DNA of 64,000 nt from UBA5078 sp964538025 (GTDB lineage Bacteria > Pseudomonadota > Gammaproteobacteria > Pseudomonadales > Pseudohongiellaceae): assembly GCA_964538025.1 (NCBI GenBank), contig CAZICZ010000003.1, positions 124,001 through 188,000 of the forward strand, written 5' to 3'. Position numbers and translations under genes: made by a program. Below the pieces are notes generated by a model that did not search any database, was not told the DNA's origin, and saw only the letters and a program-made list of their open reading frames with translations. Below, piece after piece: positions 41,838-50,007 of the stretch; position 1 is the stretch's first letter; each line of letters begins with the position of its first letter.

Positions 41838-43370
41838 TCAGCGCCTGTTTGCTGCCACTAGTTCCGTGCATGCGACCGTCACGGAAGCGCTGCGATTGTC
41901 AAAACCAACTTCAAATTCTGTGCGAACGTCGCGGTAGCCCGGGCGGGTGCCGACTGCCACATACTTGCCCGGTTTCAGACTGAGTGTCTGCTGGGTAAAG
42001 CGACCCAGGACACCGACCTGATAGAGCGTGACTTCCGTCTGGTTATCAGACACCAGCTGGACATCCACTGGCACCTGCGCCTTGCTGAGCAAGGTCTCCA
42101 GCGCATTCAACTGTTCCGTCAGCCGGGGACCCGCGGGCTGTACGCTGCGACCTGTGTAATACACCTGCACGGCCTGTTCGTGAACGGCCGCATCCGCCAG
42201 TCGTTCGGGCTGCTCGACGGCACTTTGCAGCAGTCTGTCCAATTGAAGACGCTTTTGGGTGTAATCCTTGCCTTCCAACGCGAAGACGAGATTTCCGTCA
42301 ACAAGCAAGGCCGCGTCGTATTCCCTGACAGCCTCTTCCCATTGTTCCTGGGCCACATAGTTTTCCGCGGCACCCCGATGCGCTGTGATTTGGGCCACCG
42401 CCAGCTGATCGCGCGTCTGGGTAATTGCCTCTTGTGCCTCGACATTGCCGGGACGCATGGTCAGAGCACGCTCGAAGGCGGCGATGGCGGCCTCGGACTG
42501 ACCGGACTGCAGGGCGGCAAAACCCTCGGACATGACGGCCGTGAAGGCGTTGTCTGCGATTTGTCCCCGTATCTGCTGCTCCAGCGCGCGCGCAGGTGCG
42601 TGCTCCGGATCCAACGCGACGACCTGCTGGACGGTGGTCAGCGCCTGATTCAACGCTCCAGCCTCGCGCTGGTCCTGCGCGGTGTCCATCAGCGCCAGCA
42701 CCTCGTCGAGTCGCTGCGCCCGGCCCAGCCCGGCCTGGGCCTGAGTGCTGAGCGGATCAAACAGCAACGCCAGCGTGAACTGCTCCTGGGCTCGGACACT
42801 GTCTTCCTCGGCAAGTGCCTGCTCCCCTGCGCTCAACGCGTCCGCCAGTCGTTGAGACACCTGATCCTGCAAAGAAGCCAGTGCCGAGTCCGCCCCTTGG
42901 TAGGCCGCTGTGGCCTGATCAAATAGCTGGGTGCGGTAGGCTTCATCGCCCCGGCGTGCCAATTCTATTGCCGCGGCATAGTCCTGCGCCGCCCACTGGG
43001 CGACTTCCAGAGACTCAAGCGCCTCCTGTTTTTCCAGCAATTGGGCGAGCACTTCCTGCGCCTGTTGTCGCTGTCTGGCGCGTTGCGCCTCTTCGAAGGG
43101 GGAGATTGCGGCTGTCGGGCTCGCAATTGGCACAGGCGTCACGCGCTCCGCGACATCTGTGCGGGGCGTAAAGGGAAGTTCATATTCCTGAACGATGCCG
43201 GGAAGAACGAATACGACTGCCAAGGCTAGCAAGCCGAGTATGCCCAGCATGAGCCAGACGAGGGGGCCGGGGCCGCGACGCTGAAGGGGTTTACCAACAG
43301 GAGTAGCCGATGCGGCGGCCCACGCAGGCTGCTGGGACCGCTCGCTGTGATTCACGTCATTCTCACCCAT
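41838..43370 (-). CDS. Single-pass TPR protein with PEGA-like C terminus (D)
   Basis: A 510-residue protein with a cytoplasmic tail (1-35), one helix (about 37-59, LVWLMLGILGLLALAVVFVL) and a periplasmic part. Residues about 85-380 are all-helical and Ala/Gln/Glu-rich with TPR-like repeats; FAALQSGQSEAAIAAFERAL and the following ALTMRPGNVEAQEAI are clear TPR helices. The last 90 residues contain the PEGA-like TLSLKPGKYVAVGTRPGYRD. It ends four bases before the next gene, and its topology copies that of the PEGA-SUMF1 protein, so the two may pair through their C-terminal beta domains. Confidence 0.78.
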   Translation of the reverse strand: MGENDVNHSERSQQPAWAAASATPVGKPLQRRGPGPLVWLMLGILGLLALAVVFVLPGIVQEYELPFTPRTDVAERVTPVPIASPTAAISPFEEAQRARQRQQAQEVLAQLLEKQEALESLEVAQWAAQDYAAAIELARRGDEAYRTQLFDQATAAYQGADSALASLQDQVSQRLADALSAGEQALAEEDSVRAQEQFTLALLFDPLSTQAQAGLGRAQRLDEVLALMDTAQDQREAGALNQALTTVQQVVALDPEHAPARALEQQIRGQIADNAFTAVMSEGFAALQSGQSEAAIAAFERALTMRPGNVEAQEAITQTRDQLAVAQITAHRGAAENYVAQEQWEEAVREYDAALLVDGNLVFALEGKDYTQKRLQLDRLLQSAVEQPERLADAAVHEQAVQVYYTGRSVQPAGPRLTEQLNALETLLSKAQVPVDVQLVSDNQTEVTLYQVGVLGRFTQQTLSLKPGKYVAVGTRPGYRDVRTEFEVGFDNRSASVTVACTELVAANRR

Positions 43371-43425
43371 ATCTTATGCCCTGGTATGCTCCGGCTCACT
43401 GCTCTGGGGACTCCCATACCGCGAC

Positions 43426-44613
43426 CTAGATGCCTCCGGTCTCCTCGCGATAGAGGTCGACGAGCACTTCACGCCACTGGCTGTACTGCTCCTCCACAGT
43501 GCCCGTTAACATGATGGTCCTGTCATCCAGATCAATCATCTTGGGCGCCACCTCGGACTCCAATGACTCTCCAAGCTCCTGCAGGGCGGCGATATGGATT
43601 TCCGCCTCTGCCCGTTTGTCAAAACTGCTCTTGACGAGATAGGCCCCTGCACCGACGCCGACGAGACTGCCGGTTTGCACAGCCGCATTATTGCTGGTGG
43701 CGGCGGCAATCCCGCCGACAATCGCCGCAGTGCCGGCAATCAGACGGCGGCGGGCGGAAGCCTCAAGCTGATTGAGTTCCATGGTGGCCTCAAAACTCTG
43801 CTCACGCCAGGAGTCGTAGGGCACACGCATTTGTCTGGCGTAGTTGGCGTAATACTCTTGAACGGTATCGACAAACAAGTTGTCGCGCTGGCGGATTTCG
43901 CGAATGCGCGCCAGCGACGGATCGTTGTCGGCCGGCAGCCGCACCACTTCGGTGATGCCACGATTGTTGACGCGCAGATATTCATCAAAAATCTCAGGGG
44001 CGAAGTGGCGTGCGAACTGCAATTCGGACACCGTCCGGATGGTGCCGATCCGGGCGTCTGTGAGGTTGGCTTTACGCCATGCGAGCAGGTCATTGGCGAT
44101 ATTGTTGTAGATCACCTGAAACGGATCATTGGCCTGACGCTGAGACGCCTCATAATTGAACTTGCTGATGTGCTCCTCGTATTCCTTGGTGTACCACAGC
44201 GCTCCGGTGGCGTCGCGCGCGGTGACCCTAATCACCATGCCTTCCCCGTCAGAGAGCAGAATCTGGCCGTGGAGATAAACATCCATAGTGGTCGTTTCGT
44301 TGGGGAGCACACGCACTACTCCCCAATTTCCGGAGCGTTGCAGAGTCTCGGCGAGCATGTAGGGGGCGTAGCGCGCCTCGGCATTGCGAATCTCAGGGCT
44401 CACCCGCTCCTCTTCCTTGCGGTTCAGCTCATCAACGCCCGGATCAAACACTGTCACTCCGATGTCCATCAAGAGATCTTCGGAGATGGGTGTCGTATCC
44501 TGCACGATCTGAACATATTGCGTGGACTTCACAGAGGTCGTGGCGCAGGAAAGCAGTACCGCACTCACGAGCCCCACCAGCGTGCCTCTTACTACTGTGC
44601 TCATCATGATCAA
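43426..44613 (-). CDS. Unknown lipoprotein C (395 aa) with glycine-rich hydrophobic segment
   Basis: Unrecognised. The signal ends in the lipobox LLSC (Cys23). Residues about 40-200 have a beta-rich pattern (LLMDIGVTVFDPGVDELN, WGVVRVLPNETTTMDVYLHG, GEGMVIRVTARDATGALW) typical of outer-membrane-associated lipoproteins. Around residues 300-340 is a glycine/alanine-rich hydrophobic stretch with small-residue spacing like a glycine zipper (GTAAIVGGIAAATSNNAA, then GSLVGVGAGAYLV), which could insert in a membrane. The gene starts inside the 3' end of the poly-serine gene (4-base overlap) and 55 bases separate it from the TPR gene downstream. Confidence 0.74.
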   Translation of the reverse strand: MIMMSTVVRGTLVGLVSAVLLSCATTSVKSTQYVQIVQDTTPISEDLLMDIGVTVFDPGVDELNRKEEERVSPEIRNAEARYAPYMLAETLQRSGNWGVVRVLPNETTTMDVYLHGQILLSDGEGMVIRVTARDATGALWYTKEYEEHISKFNYEASQRQANDPFQVIYNNIANDLLAWRKANLTDARIGTIRTVSELQFARHFAPEIFDEYLRVNNRGITEVVRLPADNDPSLARIREIRQRDNLFVDTVQEYYANYARQMRVPYDSWREQSFEATMELNQLEASARRRLIAGTAAIVGGIAAATSNNAAVQTGSLVGVGAGAYLVKSSFDKRAEAEIHIAALQELGESLESEVAPKMIDLDDRTIMLTGTVEEQYSQWREVLVDLYREETGGI

Positions 44614-45626
44614 TTGCCTATTCCGGTATATTTACGATATTCGTCCCACAGCGCTTCGCGCAGGACCGGATCGGGTTCATGCATGGCAGCCTCGCGTAAC
44701 TGGCGTGCCACGATATCGTCGTCGCGCCCACTGGGGATATCTTCGGGCGGCGGGAAGGTTTGTTCCTGCTGCGCCGCACTGGGGCCGCCGCCTGCGCCGG
44801 GAATACCGTCCTGACCCTGTGGACTCCCATCGCCCTGACGACTTGCGATAATGATCGGTCCGCCACCCCCCCCTCCGCCGCCGGAGTCCGCATCACCGGG
44901 AATCTCGGTATTGCGCGCCGCGGCGGCCTGCGCCTGCGCACGGGCGCGCTCGGCGAGGATGACGCCGTCGAATTCTTCATAGCCTCGATTCAGCTGCCCT
45001 TCGAGAATGGCTGCACGCTCCGCTGCCGTGAGAGGGCCGCTTCCACTATCACCAATACTGCCCGGCAGATTGTCGAGGCTGTAATCTCCACTCCCGCCCG
45101 CCGTTGTCCCGGCGGGACCGCCTGTCGCTGCCTCTCTGCCCGTTCCTGACCGCTGCCCTGTCGTCGCATTGTCCTGGCCCGCACTGCCGCCGGGAAAGGC
45201 GCCAATCACGGTGGCGACGGTGGTCTGAATTCCGCCCTGGCTGCCTGAGCTGCTCGCGGACGCAGTCGCGCCTGAGCTGCTGTCACGACCCGATTGCGGT
45301 GACGAGGCGGCCGGCGTGGACCCGCTTCGTGAACTGCTACCGGCACTCCCGGTGCTGGCAGTGCTCGAGGATGAAGAACTGGGCGACGCACTGGAGGACG
45401 ACGAGCGCGAAGAAGAACTGGAGCTGCTCGGCATGCTCGGGCTCGAGGACGCGGTGCTGCTCGAGGATGAAGAACTGGATGAAGAGCTCGAGCTCGATGA
45501 CGAGGAACTTGAAGGCATGGTCGGCATCGACGACTGGGAAGATTGCTGACTGGTAGATTCACAGGCCGCTAACGCGAGAGATGCGGCCCCTATGACGATA
45601 AATTTTTTAACCGGTGAAAGTGTCAT
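44610..45626 (-). CDS. Poly-serine lipoprotein B (338 aa)
   Basis: A signal ends in the lipobox LAAC (Cys22). The mature protein begins with a poly-serine region (about residues 25-130) including an uninterrupted run of 19 serines at 39-57, then Gly/Ala/Ser-rich sequence with an octaglycine near 270. The C-terminal 45 residues (PSGRDDDIVARQLREAAMHE onward) are helical and charged and may be the binding end. Such poly-serine linkers are known from marine Cellvibrionales surface enzymes, where they act as flexible spacers. It overlaps gene C by four bases and follows gene A after 114 bases. It probably tethers something at the outer membrane. Confidence 0.8.
   Translation of the reverse strand: MTLSPVKKFIVIGAASLALAACESTSQQSSQSSMPTMPSSSSSSSSSSSSSSSSSSSTASSSPSMPSSSSSSSRSSSSSASPSSSSSSTASTGSAGSSSRSGSTPAASSPQSGRDSSSGATASASSSGSQGGIQTTVATVIGAFPGGSAGQDNATTGQRSGTGREAATGGPAGTTAGGSGDYSLDNLPGSIGDSGSGPLTAAERAAILEGQLNRGYEEFDGVILAERARAQAQAAAARNTEIPGDADSGGGGGGGGPIIIASRQGDGSPQGQDGIPGAGGGPSAAQQEQTFPPPEDIPSGRDDDIVARQLREAAMHEPDPVLREALWDEYRKYTGIGN
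45456..45512 (-). repeat. Run of 19 serine codons using all six codons
   Basis: Residues 39-57 of the poly-serine lipoprotein. The codons include TCA, TCC, TCG, TCT, AGC and AGT in mixed order, so the run is not a simple DNA repeat grown by slippage; serine itself appears to be selected. Confidence 0.85.
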
Positions 45627-45740
45627 GGACGTTGTCCTGTGGTTTCCGAACGACTCACCACCTGCTCTTTCTGTTCCCGTAGGGAGGCAGAAAAGACGGC
45701 GTATTAGTATGTCTGTTAGACCGCGTAATCGAAAGATTTA

Positions 45741-47240
45741 TTAATACCAGAAATGAAACCGGTAACGTTCCATCTCCGAATCTACCGCTTTGCCCGCAAC
45801 GATATGCGGCCGCACCAAGGAAGACCGCAGGAACGAAATCACTTGAATGTCGGCACGCAATGCATCCTCGGGTTGCACGGCGAGCACTTCAAAATTGCTT
45901 AGCCGACCGTACTGCGAGACGTCGAAGGCAAGGTCCACATACCCCATGCGCGCCCCTTTGTCTGGGCTGATTCCAAACGCCTCTTTGTGCACTTCATCAA
46001 AGATCGCAAAGGTCGGCATAAATTCAATGACCCCAAACACCTTTGGCAGAAGAACGTCTGCGTTCGGCGCGCTGGCCAAACTGGCATAGGCTTGCGAGTA
46101 AGTCTCCAGCGCAGCTTGGCGGCGATCACGCATCAAATACCAGTCACCAATATCGGCGATCGCGCGTGCCAGAGCCACGGCATTTTCATCTGTCTTGGGA
46201 CGTGCAGGATCGCTGTAATACTCTACGATGCGTTGAAGTGCCTGTTCTCCCCCATCATTGCGGCCCTGCGGACGAGTGGGCTCACCCACAAAATCCGAAA
46301 TCATGCGCAGGTCGGGATTGCTACGGGTTCCTGCCGGCACGCCCTCCAAAGAATATCGGCTGAGCATGTCGGCAGCCCCGGCGACATCGCGCAGAAGCGA
46401 CAGGTAGCGTGGATCTCGCGACCCAAAGTGGGTGGCCACCGATTCAACTGCCGTGCGGTAAAGCAGGTAGGTTTGTCGAAGTCTTGGTGTCGGGTCCGCG
46501 TCTATTCCGCGAAAAAACGTGGCGATGTTCCACCGCGCTAGCCTTTCGAAAACATCAATCATGCGAGGGTCATCAATGCTGTAGGCGCGGGTCTGGACAT
46601 AAAAGGCATACTGTTGCCGCTCATCTGCCTCTTTCCACTGACCCAAAGCGATATGCCCATGTACAACTTTCTGCACCAAGGGAACCTGGGCGGGGCTGAA
46701 TAGCCCGTTGTTGACGCGATTGATATGCACGGCACGATCAAAAATTTCGATCGACTTTTCGTACTTTCCCTGCGCCTGCAAGAGGTCTCCTAGGCTCCCC
46801 AGTTCTTCCGCAATTTGCGGACTCCAGGCACCGCCCTTGATTTCAAGCTCCTCGACGATTTGATCAAAATTCTCGATATCTTCAAGCCGCTGCAAATAGG
46901 CTTGCTGCTCCGGCGTCAGGTCGGCATAGGGGCTTGCTGGCGCATCTTCTGCGTAACGCTGGGCGGAGGCGAACTGTTCGCTGAAACTGGGAAGCTCACC
47001 GCGCTCGATGGCATCTAGAGAGAGCGCTTTCTCGATGTGCAAGATACGGATCGCAGCGGGGTTGCTCTGGTCTGTTTCCGACGCAGGACTCGCGGACTCT
47101 TCGCCCTCTTGCGTTGCTATCGCCTGGGGGGTGGCGGGGGGTTGGAGGCTGTCGTCATTCGCGTCCTGCGCATAAGCGTGGGGAAAACCCCACAACAAGC
47201 CTGCGATCAAAACCGCGCTCTGTTTTGCTGAAAGTTTCAC
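45741..47240 (-). CDS. Exported TPR protein with TonB-C-like tail (A), first gene of the envelope operon
   Basis: A 499-residue exported protein; the signal peptide (SAVLIAGLLWGFPHAYA) is cleaved near residue 24. A Glu/Ser-rich spacer follows, then helical repeats from about residue 115 to 400, with recognisable TPR pairs (LGDLLQAQGKYEKSIEIFDR near 160, and YLMRDRRQAALETYSQAYAS near 375). The last 70 residues, from GYVDLAFDVSQYGRLSNFEV to the end RFHFWY, follow the strand-helix-strand pattern of TonB C-terminal domains, in which a small turn (here QYG) is followed by a variable segment and then a VRP-like motif. There is no N-terminal anchor of TonB type. It is read first from the palindrome-bearing promoter region. 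Confidence 0.75.
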   Translation of the reverse strand: MKLSAKQSAVLIAGLLWGFPHAYAQDANDDSLQPPATPQAIATQEGEESASPASETDQSNPAAIRILHIEKALSLDAIERGELPSFSEQFASAQRYAEDAPASPYADLTPEQQAYLQRLEDIENFDQIVEELEIKGGAWSPQIAEELGSLGDLLQAQGKYEKSIEIFDRAVHINRVNNGLFSPAQVPLVQKVVHGHIALGQWKEADERQQYAFYVQTRAYSIDDPRMIDVFERLARWNIATFFRGIDADPTPRLRQTYLLYRTAVESVATHFGSRDPRYLSLLRDVAGAADMLSRYSLEGVPAGTRSNPDLRMISDFVGEPTRPQGRNDGGEQALQRIVEYYSDPARPKTDENAVALARAIADIGDWYLMRDRRQAALETYSQAYASLASAPNADVLLPKVFGVIEFMPTFAIFDEVHKEAFGISPDKGARMGYVDLAFDVSQYGRLSNFEVLAVQPEDALRADIQVISFLRSSLVRPHIVAGKAVDSEMERYRFHFWY

Positions 47241-47374
47241 AAGTGGACCCTGAAGACAATGTGCATTTATCGATAGATCGGTTTCCTGATTTACGCCCGA
47301 TGAAAACGAACGGTTTACGCATTCGTTTACGGGAGCTTTGTTTTGTCCTTCTGACTCTCCAGAGAATGTCCGAT

Positions 47375-47403
47375 GTTATAGAGGGAGAAATTCTCCCTTT
47401 CAC
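47375..47403 (-). promoter_or_regulatory. Candidate promoter with palindromic operator for the envelope operon
   Basis: On the minus strand, GTGAAA (47403-47398, four of six consensus bases) and TATAAC (47380-47375, five of six) are 17 bases apart, an ideal sigma-70 layout. The spacer is almost exactly covered by the perfect palindrome AGGGAGAAATTCTCCCT (47382-47398). A repressor dimer bound there would block RNA polymerase. The predicted start is near 47368, leaving a leader of about 130 bases before the first gene at 47240. Confidence 0.6.
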
Positions 47404-47436
47404 CTGTGTGCCTTTGAGGCATCGCGGTCATAGTGT

Positions 47437-47464
47437 TTGCACGGACGACACTGCCACTTATACA
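47437..47464 (+). promoter_or_regulatory. Candidate mutM promoter
   Basis: TTGCAC (47437-47442) and TATACA (47459-47464) with a 16-base spacer lie about 90 bases before the mutM start. Each hexamer is only a partial match, so this is a weak call. Confidence 0.35.
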
Positions 47465-47550
47465 CCCGGTCCGACACGCTGTAAACTGAGCCCCTGCTTG
47501 CACAAACCCGGGCAAGACCCTGAATTTTCCGACAGGAGACGCATCCTCCA

Positions 47551-48366
47551 ATGCCCGAACTTCCCGAAGTAGAAACCACCCGCCGAGGAATTCAGGATTC
47601 AGTCTGCGGTGTCCCCATCGTGCAGGTGATTGTCCGCAATCCACATCTGCGATGGCCGGTGCCTCACAATCTGGCCGGCGTGTTGACGGGCAATCAGGTA
47701 GAGCGCGTGGAACGCCGAGGCAAATACCTCCTTTTATACACACACGATGGCTGCCTGCTCGTGCATCTCGGGATGTCCGGCAGTCTGAGAATCGCCACGG
47801 CGCAGGATACCCTCCTCAAACATGACCACATCGATGTCGTTTTACATTCCGGGAAAATACTGCGCTATTCGGACCCGCGGCGCTTTGGGTGTGTGCTATG
47901 GCTGTCTGATGCCCCGCTGCAACACCCCCTGCTGCGCCACCTCGGTCCTGAACCGTTGACCGACGCATTCGACGGCAGTTACTTGTTCTTGCGGTCCAGA
48001 AAACGCCGGACTCCGATCAAGCAATTCCTGATGGACAGCGAGGTGGTGGTAGGCGTCGGCAATATCTATGCAAATGAAGCCTTGTTTATGGCAGGGATTC
48101 GGCCTGATCGCGCTGCAGGAAGCCTGTCGCGTGCCCGATATACGCGCCTCGTCGCGTGCGTCAAAGACATTCTGGGCAATGCCATTTCTCTGGGAGGGAC
48201 TACGTTGCGGGATTTCGTTGGCGGGGATGGCAAACCGGGATATTTCAAACAGTCTCTTTTGGTCTACGGTCGCGGAGGGGAAGTCTGCCGCCAGTGCCAC
48301 TGTACTCTGGTGGAGATTCGACAGGGGCAACGCAGTTCGGTCTACTGCAAACACTGCCAGCGCTGA
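47551..48366 (+). CDS. mutM: Formamidopyrimidine-DNA glycosylase MutM (Fpg)
   Basis: A 271-residue DNA repair enzyme that removes 8-oxoguanine and cuts the abasic site. The mature N terminus PELPEVETTRRGI provides the Schiff-base proline and catalytic Glu; the lysine of GKYLLLYTHDG near residue 57 and HLGMSGSLRI follow. The H2TH region is VVGVGNIYANEALF near residue 170, and the C-terminal zinc finger has CRQC ... CKHC. All catalytic features are intact. GGAG precedes the ATG by about ten bases. It meets coaD tail to tail with 15 bases between. Confidence 0.96.
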   Translation: MPELPEVETTRRGIQDSVCGVPIVQVIVRNPHLRWPVPHNLAGVLTGNQVERVERRGKYLLLYTHDGCLLVHLGMSGSLRIATAQDTLLKHDHIDVVLHSGKILRYSDPRRFGCVLWLSDAPLQHPLLRHLGPEPLTDAFDGSYLFLRSRKRRTPIKQFLMDSEVVVGVGNIYANEALFMAGIRPDRAAGSLSRARYTRLVACVKDILGNAISLGGTTLRDFVGGDGKPGYFKQSLLVYGRGGEVCRQCHCTLVEIRQGQRSSVYCKHCQR

Positions 48367-48381
48367 GGCTGGCCTGGTTTT

Positions 48382-48852
48382 CTATCGGGGCATCATGGCA
48401 CGGGCGACCACGGGGTGGACGAACTTCGAAATATCGCCCCCGTACGAAGCGATTTCACGCACCAGTGTGGACGATATATAAGAGAGGTGTTCTGCCGGAG
48501 CCAAAAAGACCGTTTCGATCTTCGGCTCCAGCACACGGTTCATGCCAACCAGCTGAAACTCGTATTCAAAATCGGCAACGGTACGCAGGCCACGCAAGAT
48601 GATGTTGGCCCCGCGTTGTTTGACGAACTCTGTCAGGAGAGTATCAAACGCACACACTTCCACGTTGGGCAGATGGGCGAGCACTTCGGAAGCCAGTTCC
48701 ACACGCAGCTCCGAAGAGAGTTCGGTAGTCTTCTGGCGATTGATGCCGACAGCCACAATGATGTGGTCGAACAAGCGAGACGCGCGCTCCACCAGATCGG
48801 TATGACCGTTGGTGATCGGATTAAACGTCCCCGGGTAAACCGCGATTCTCAT
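48382..48852 (-). CDS. coaD: Phosphopantetheine adenylyltransferase CoaD
   Basis: A 156-residue hexameric enzyme that makes dephospho-CoA from ATP and 4'-phosphopantetheine, the fourth step of coenzyme A synthesis. The nucleotidyltransferase signature is YPGTFNPITNGH at residues 6-17 (T/HxGH form TNGH); most relatives have GSFDP, so Asn for Asp is a small variation. NIILRGLRTVADFEYEFQL near residue 83 and the HLSYISSTLVREIA segment near 122 complete the active site. Length is typical. It stands between mutM and the YheT-like gene and has a 114-base region upstream for its own promoter. Confidence 0.95.
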   Translation of the reverse strand: MRIAVYPGTFNPITNGHTDLVERASRLFDHIIVAVGINRQKTTELSSELRVELASEVLAHLPNVEVCAFDTLLTEFVKQRGANIILRGLRTVADFEYEFQLVGMNRVLEPKIETVFLAPAEHLSYISSTLVREIASYGGDISKFVHPVVARAMMPR

Positions 48853-48966
48853 GTGCTCTTCCTCTGGCCGCAGTGATGGGCTGGATGTTCACGTGTCGCC
48901 AGTGGTGCGTGTCGTTGCCGCGAATCGCTGGAGTCGCGGCCATTCTAATCAATGCGCCCATGCACC

Positions 48967-50007
48967 TCAATCAGTTCGGCCAGACTGCCTTTCTATCCAC
49001 AGGAAGGCCTCTTCCATTCTGGTTTCAAGCCACAGGGGATCATCGGCACTGGTGAACCCGACATGGCCGCCGGACGATGTCAGGGACAGGGGCACCCAGG
49101 CAGGCAGGTTCTCGGGGGCCGGCAGACTGCTTGGGGGAATCAACGGGTCATTCGCACTTTGAATGAGCACGGTCGGGCGCTGAATGGCGGCGAGGACCGG
49201 GCCGCTGCTGCACTGGCTGTAGTAATCCAGGGCATCGCGAAACCCGTGTAACGGCGCCGTGACCTGATCATCAAATTCCCACAAGGTTTTGAGCCTCTGC
49301 AGATCGCCCAGTGCCTTCAGTTTTTCCAATTCCTGCGCCGCAAGAGGATTGTCGTGTTGAGACGCGAACAGGCGCCGCTTGGCTTCGACATCCCTGATCA
49401 GGCGCCGCCGGAAATAGTGCCCGTATATGCGACTCGCTCCCCGTTGGAGTGCCTCCGAGCACGAGGCGAGCGAGAACGGGGTAGACACCGCAACGGCCCC
49501 AAGCACGGAGGTGTATCGGTGGGCCTCGGTCATCCATTTAAGCAAGACATTGCCGCCGAGTGAAAACCCGGCAAAGAGGAAACGGCGGCCCGGCATTCCC
49601 GCCTGTACCACCCGGTAGACCTCGTCGAGATCCTCTGTACATCCTGAGTGATAGGCCCGGGCTAGGCGATTGATTTCGCCGCTGCAGCCTCTGAAGTTCA
49701 TGGCGACGCTGGTGACACCCTGCGCCCGCAGGCGATTCTGAAGCGATACGATGTAAGGCGACGACGAAGAACCACACAGTCCGTGGAGCAGAAACACCAC
49801 CGGCGAGAATGGTGTTTGCAGGCGTGATTCGGGTTCCGCCCAGTCCAGATCGATGAAATCACCATCTGCCAGCCACACACGCTCCCGTCGCATGGCTTCC
49901 GGGCGTGGGGTCACTGTGCGCCGCCACAGAGTCTGGCTATGCCCCCCGGGTAACCACCATGGCGTGCGCAAGTCAGGCTTCTCGAGGCTTGGGGGGAGGC
50001 CAATCAT
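48967..50007 (-). CDS. YheT-like alpha/beta hydrolase
   Basis: A 346-residue alpha/beta hydrolase of the YheT/ABHD1-3 family. WWLPGGHSQTLWRR near the N terminus is the family signature, FLLHGLCGSSSSPY is the oxyanion-hole region, FAGFSLGGNVLLKW near residue 145 carries the nucleophile serine, NDPLIPPSSLP the acid residue and SSGGHVGF the catalytic histidine. The substrate is unknown; relatives are esterases or lipases acting on lipid-like substrates. It overlaps rsmD by four bases and is co-transcribed with it. Confidence 0.87.
   Translation of the reverse strand: MIGLPPSLEKPDLRTPWWLPGGHSQTLWRRTVTPRPEAMRRERVWLADGDFIDLDWAEPESRLQTPFSPVVFLLHGLCGSSSSPYIVSLQNRLRAQGVTSVAMNFRGCSGEINRLARAYHSGCTEDLDEVYRVVQAGMPGRRFLFAGFSLGGNVLLKWMTEAHRYTSVLGAVAVSTPFSLASCSEALQRGASRIYGHYFRRRLIRDVEAKRRLFASQHDNPLAAQELEKLKALGDLQRLKTLWEFDDQVTAPLHGFRDALDYYSQCSSGPVLAAIQRPTVLIQSANDPLIPPSSLPAPENLPAWVPLSLTSSGGHVGFTSADDPLWLETRMEEAFLWIERQSGRTD

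Larger units (their letters stand above)
47241..47550. other. Divergent regulatory region between the envelope operon and mutM
   Basis: These 310 bases hold the start signals of two divergent transcripts. I see a minus-strand promoter whose spacer is covered by a 17-bp palindrome, a plus-strand promoter candidate for mutM, and an imperfect direct repeat (GTTTACGC / CGTTTACG) around 47313-47330. No gene fits in it. Confidence 0.6.

Noticed and set aside
45316..45549. A very acidic 77-residue plus-strand frame rich in Glu, Asp and Leu
   Set aside because: It is the complement of the poly-serine codons; the lipoprotein frame has a signal sequence and lipobox and explains the DNA.
32107..47240. 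Zorya-type phage defence system
   Set aside because: Zorya also uses a MotA/ExbB-like protein, but its partner ZorB is an OmpA-domain protein and it carries helicase or nuclease genes. None of these occurs here; the partners are VWA proteins and lipoproteins.
32107..47240. Tol-Pal or TonB-ExbB-ExbD locus
   Set aside because: There is no TolB, Pal, TolA, TonB or ordinary ExbD/TolR gene, and the ExbB-like protein is surrounded by unrelated families.
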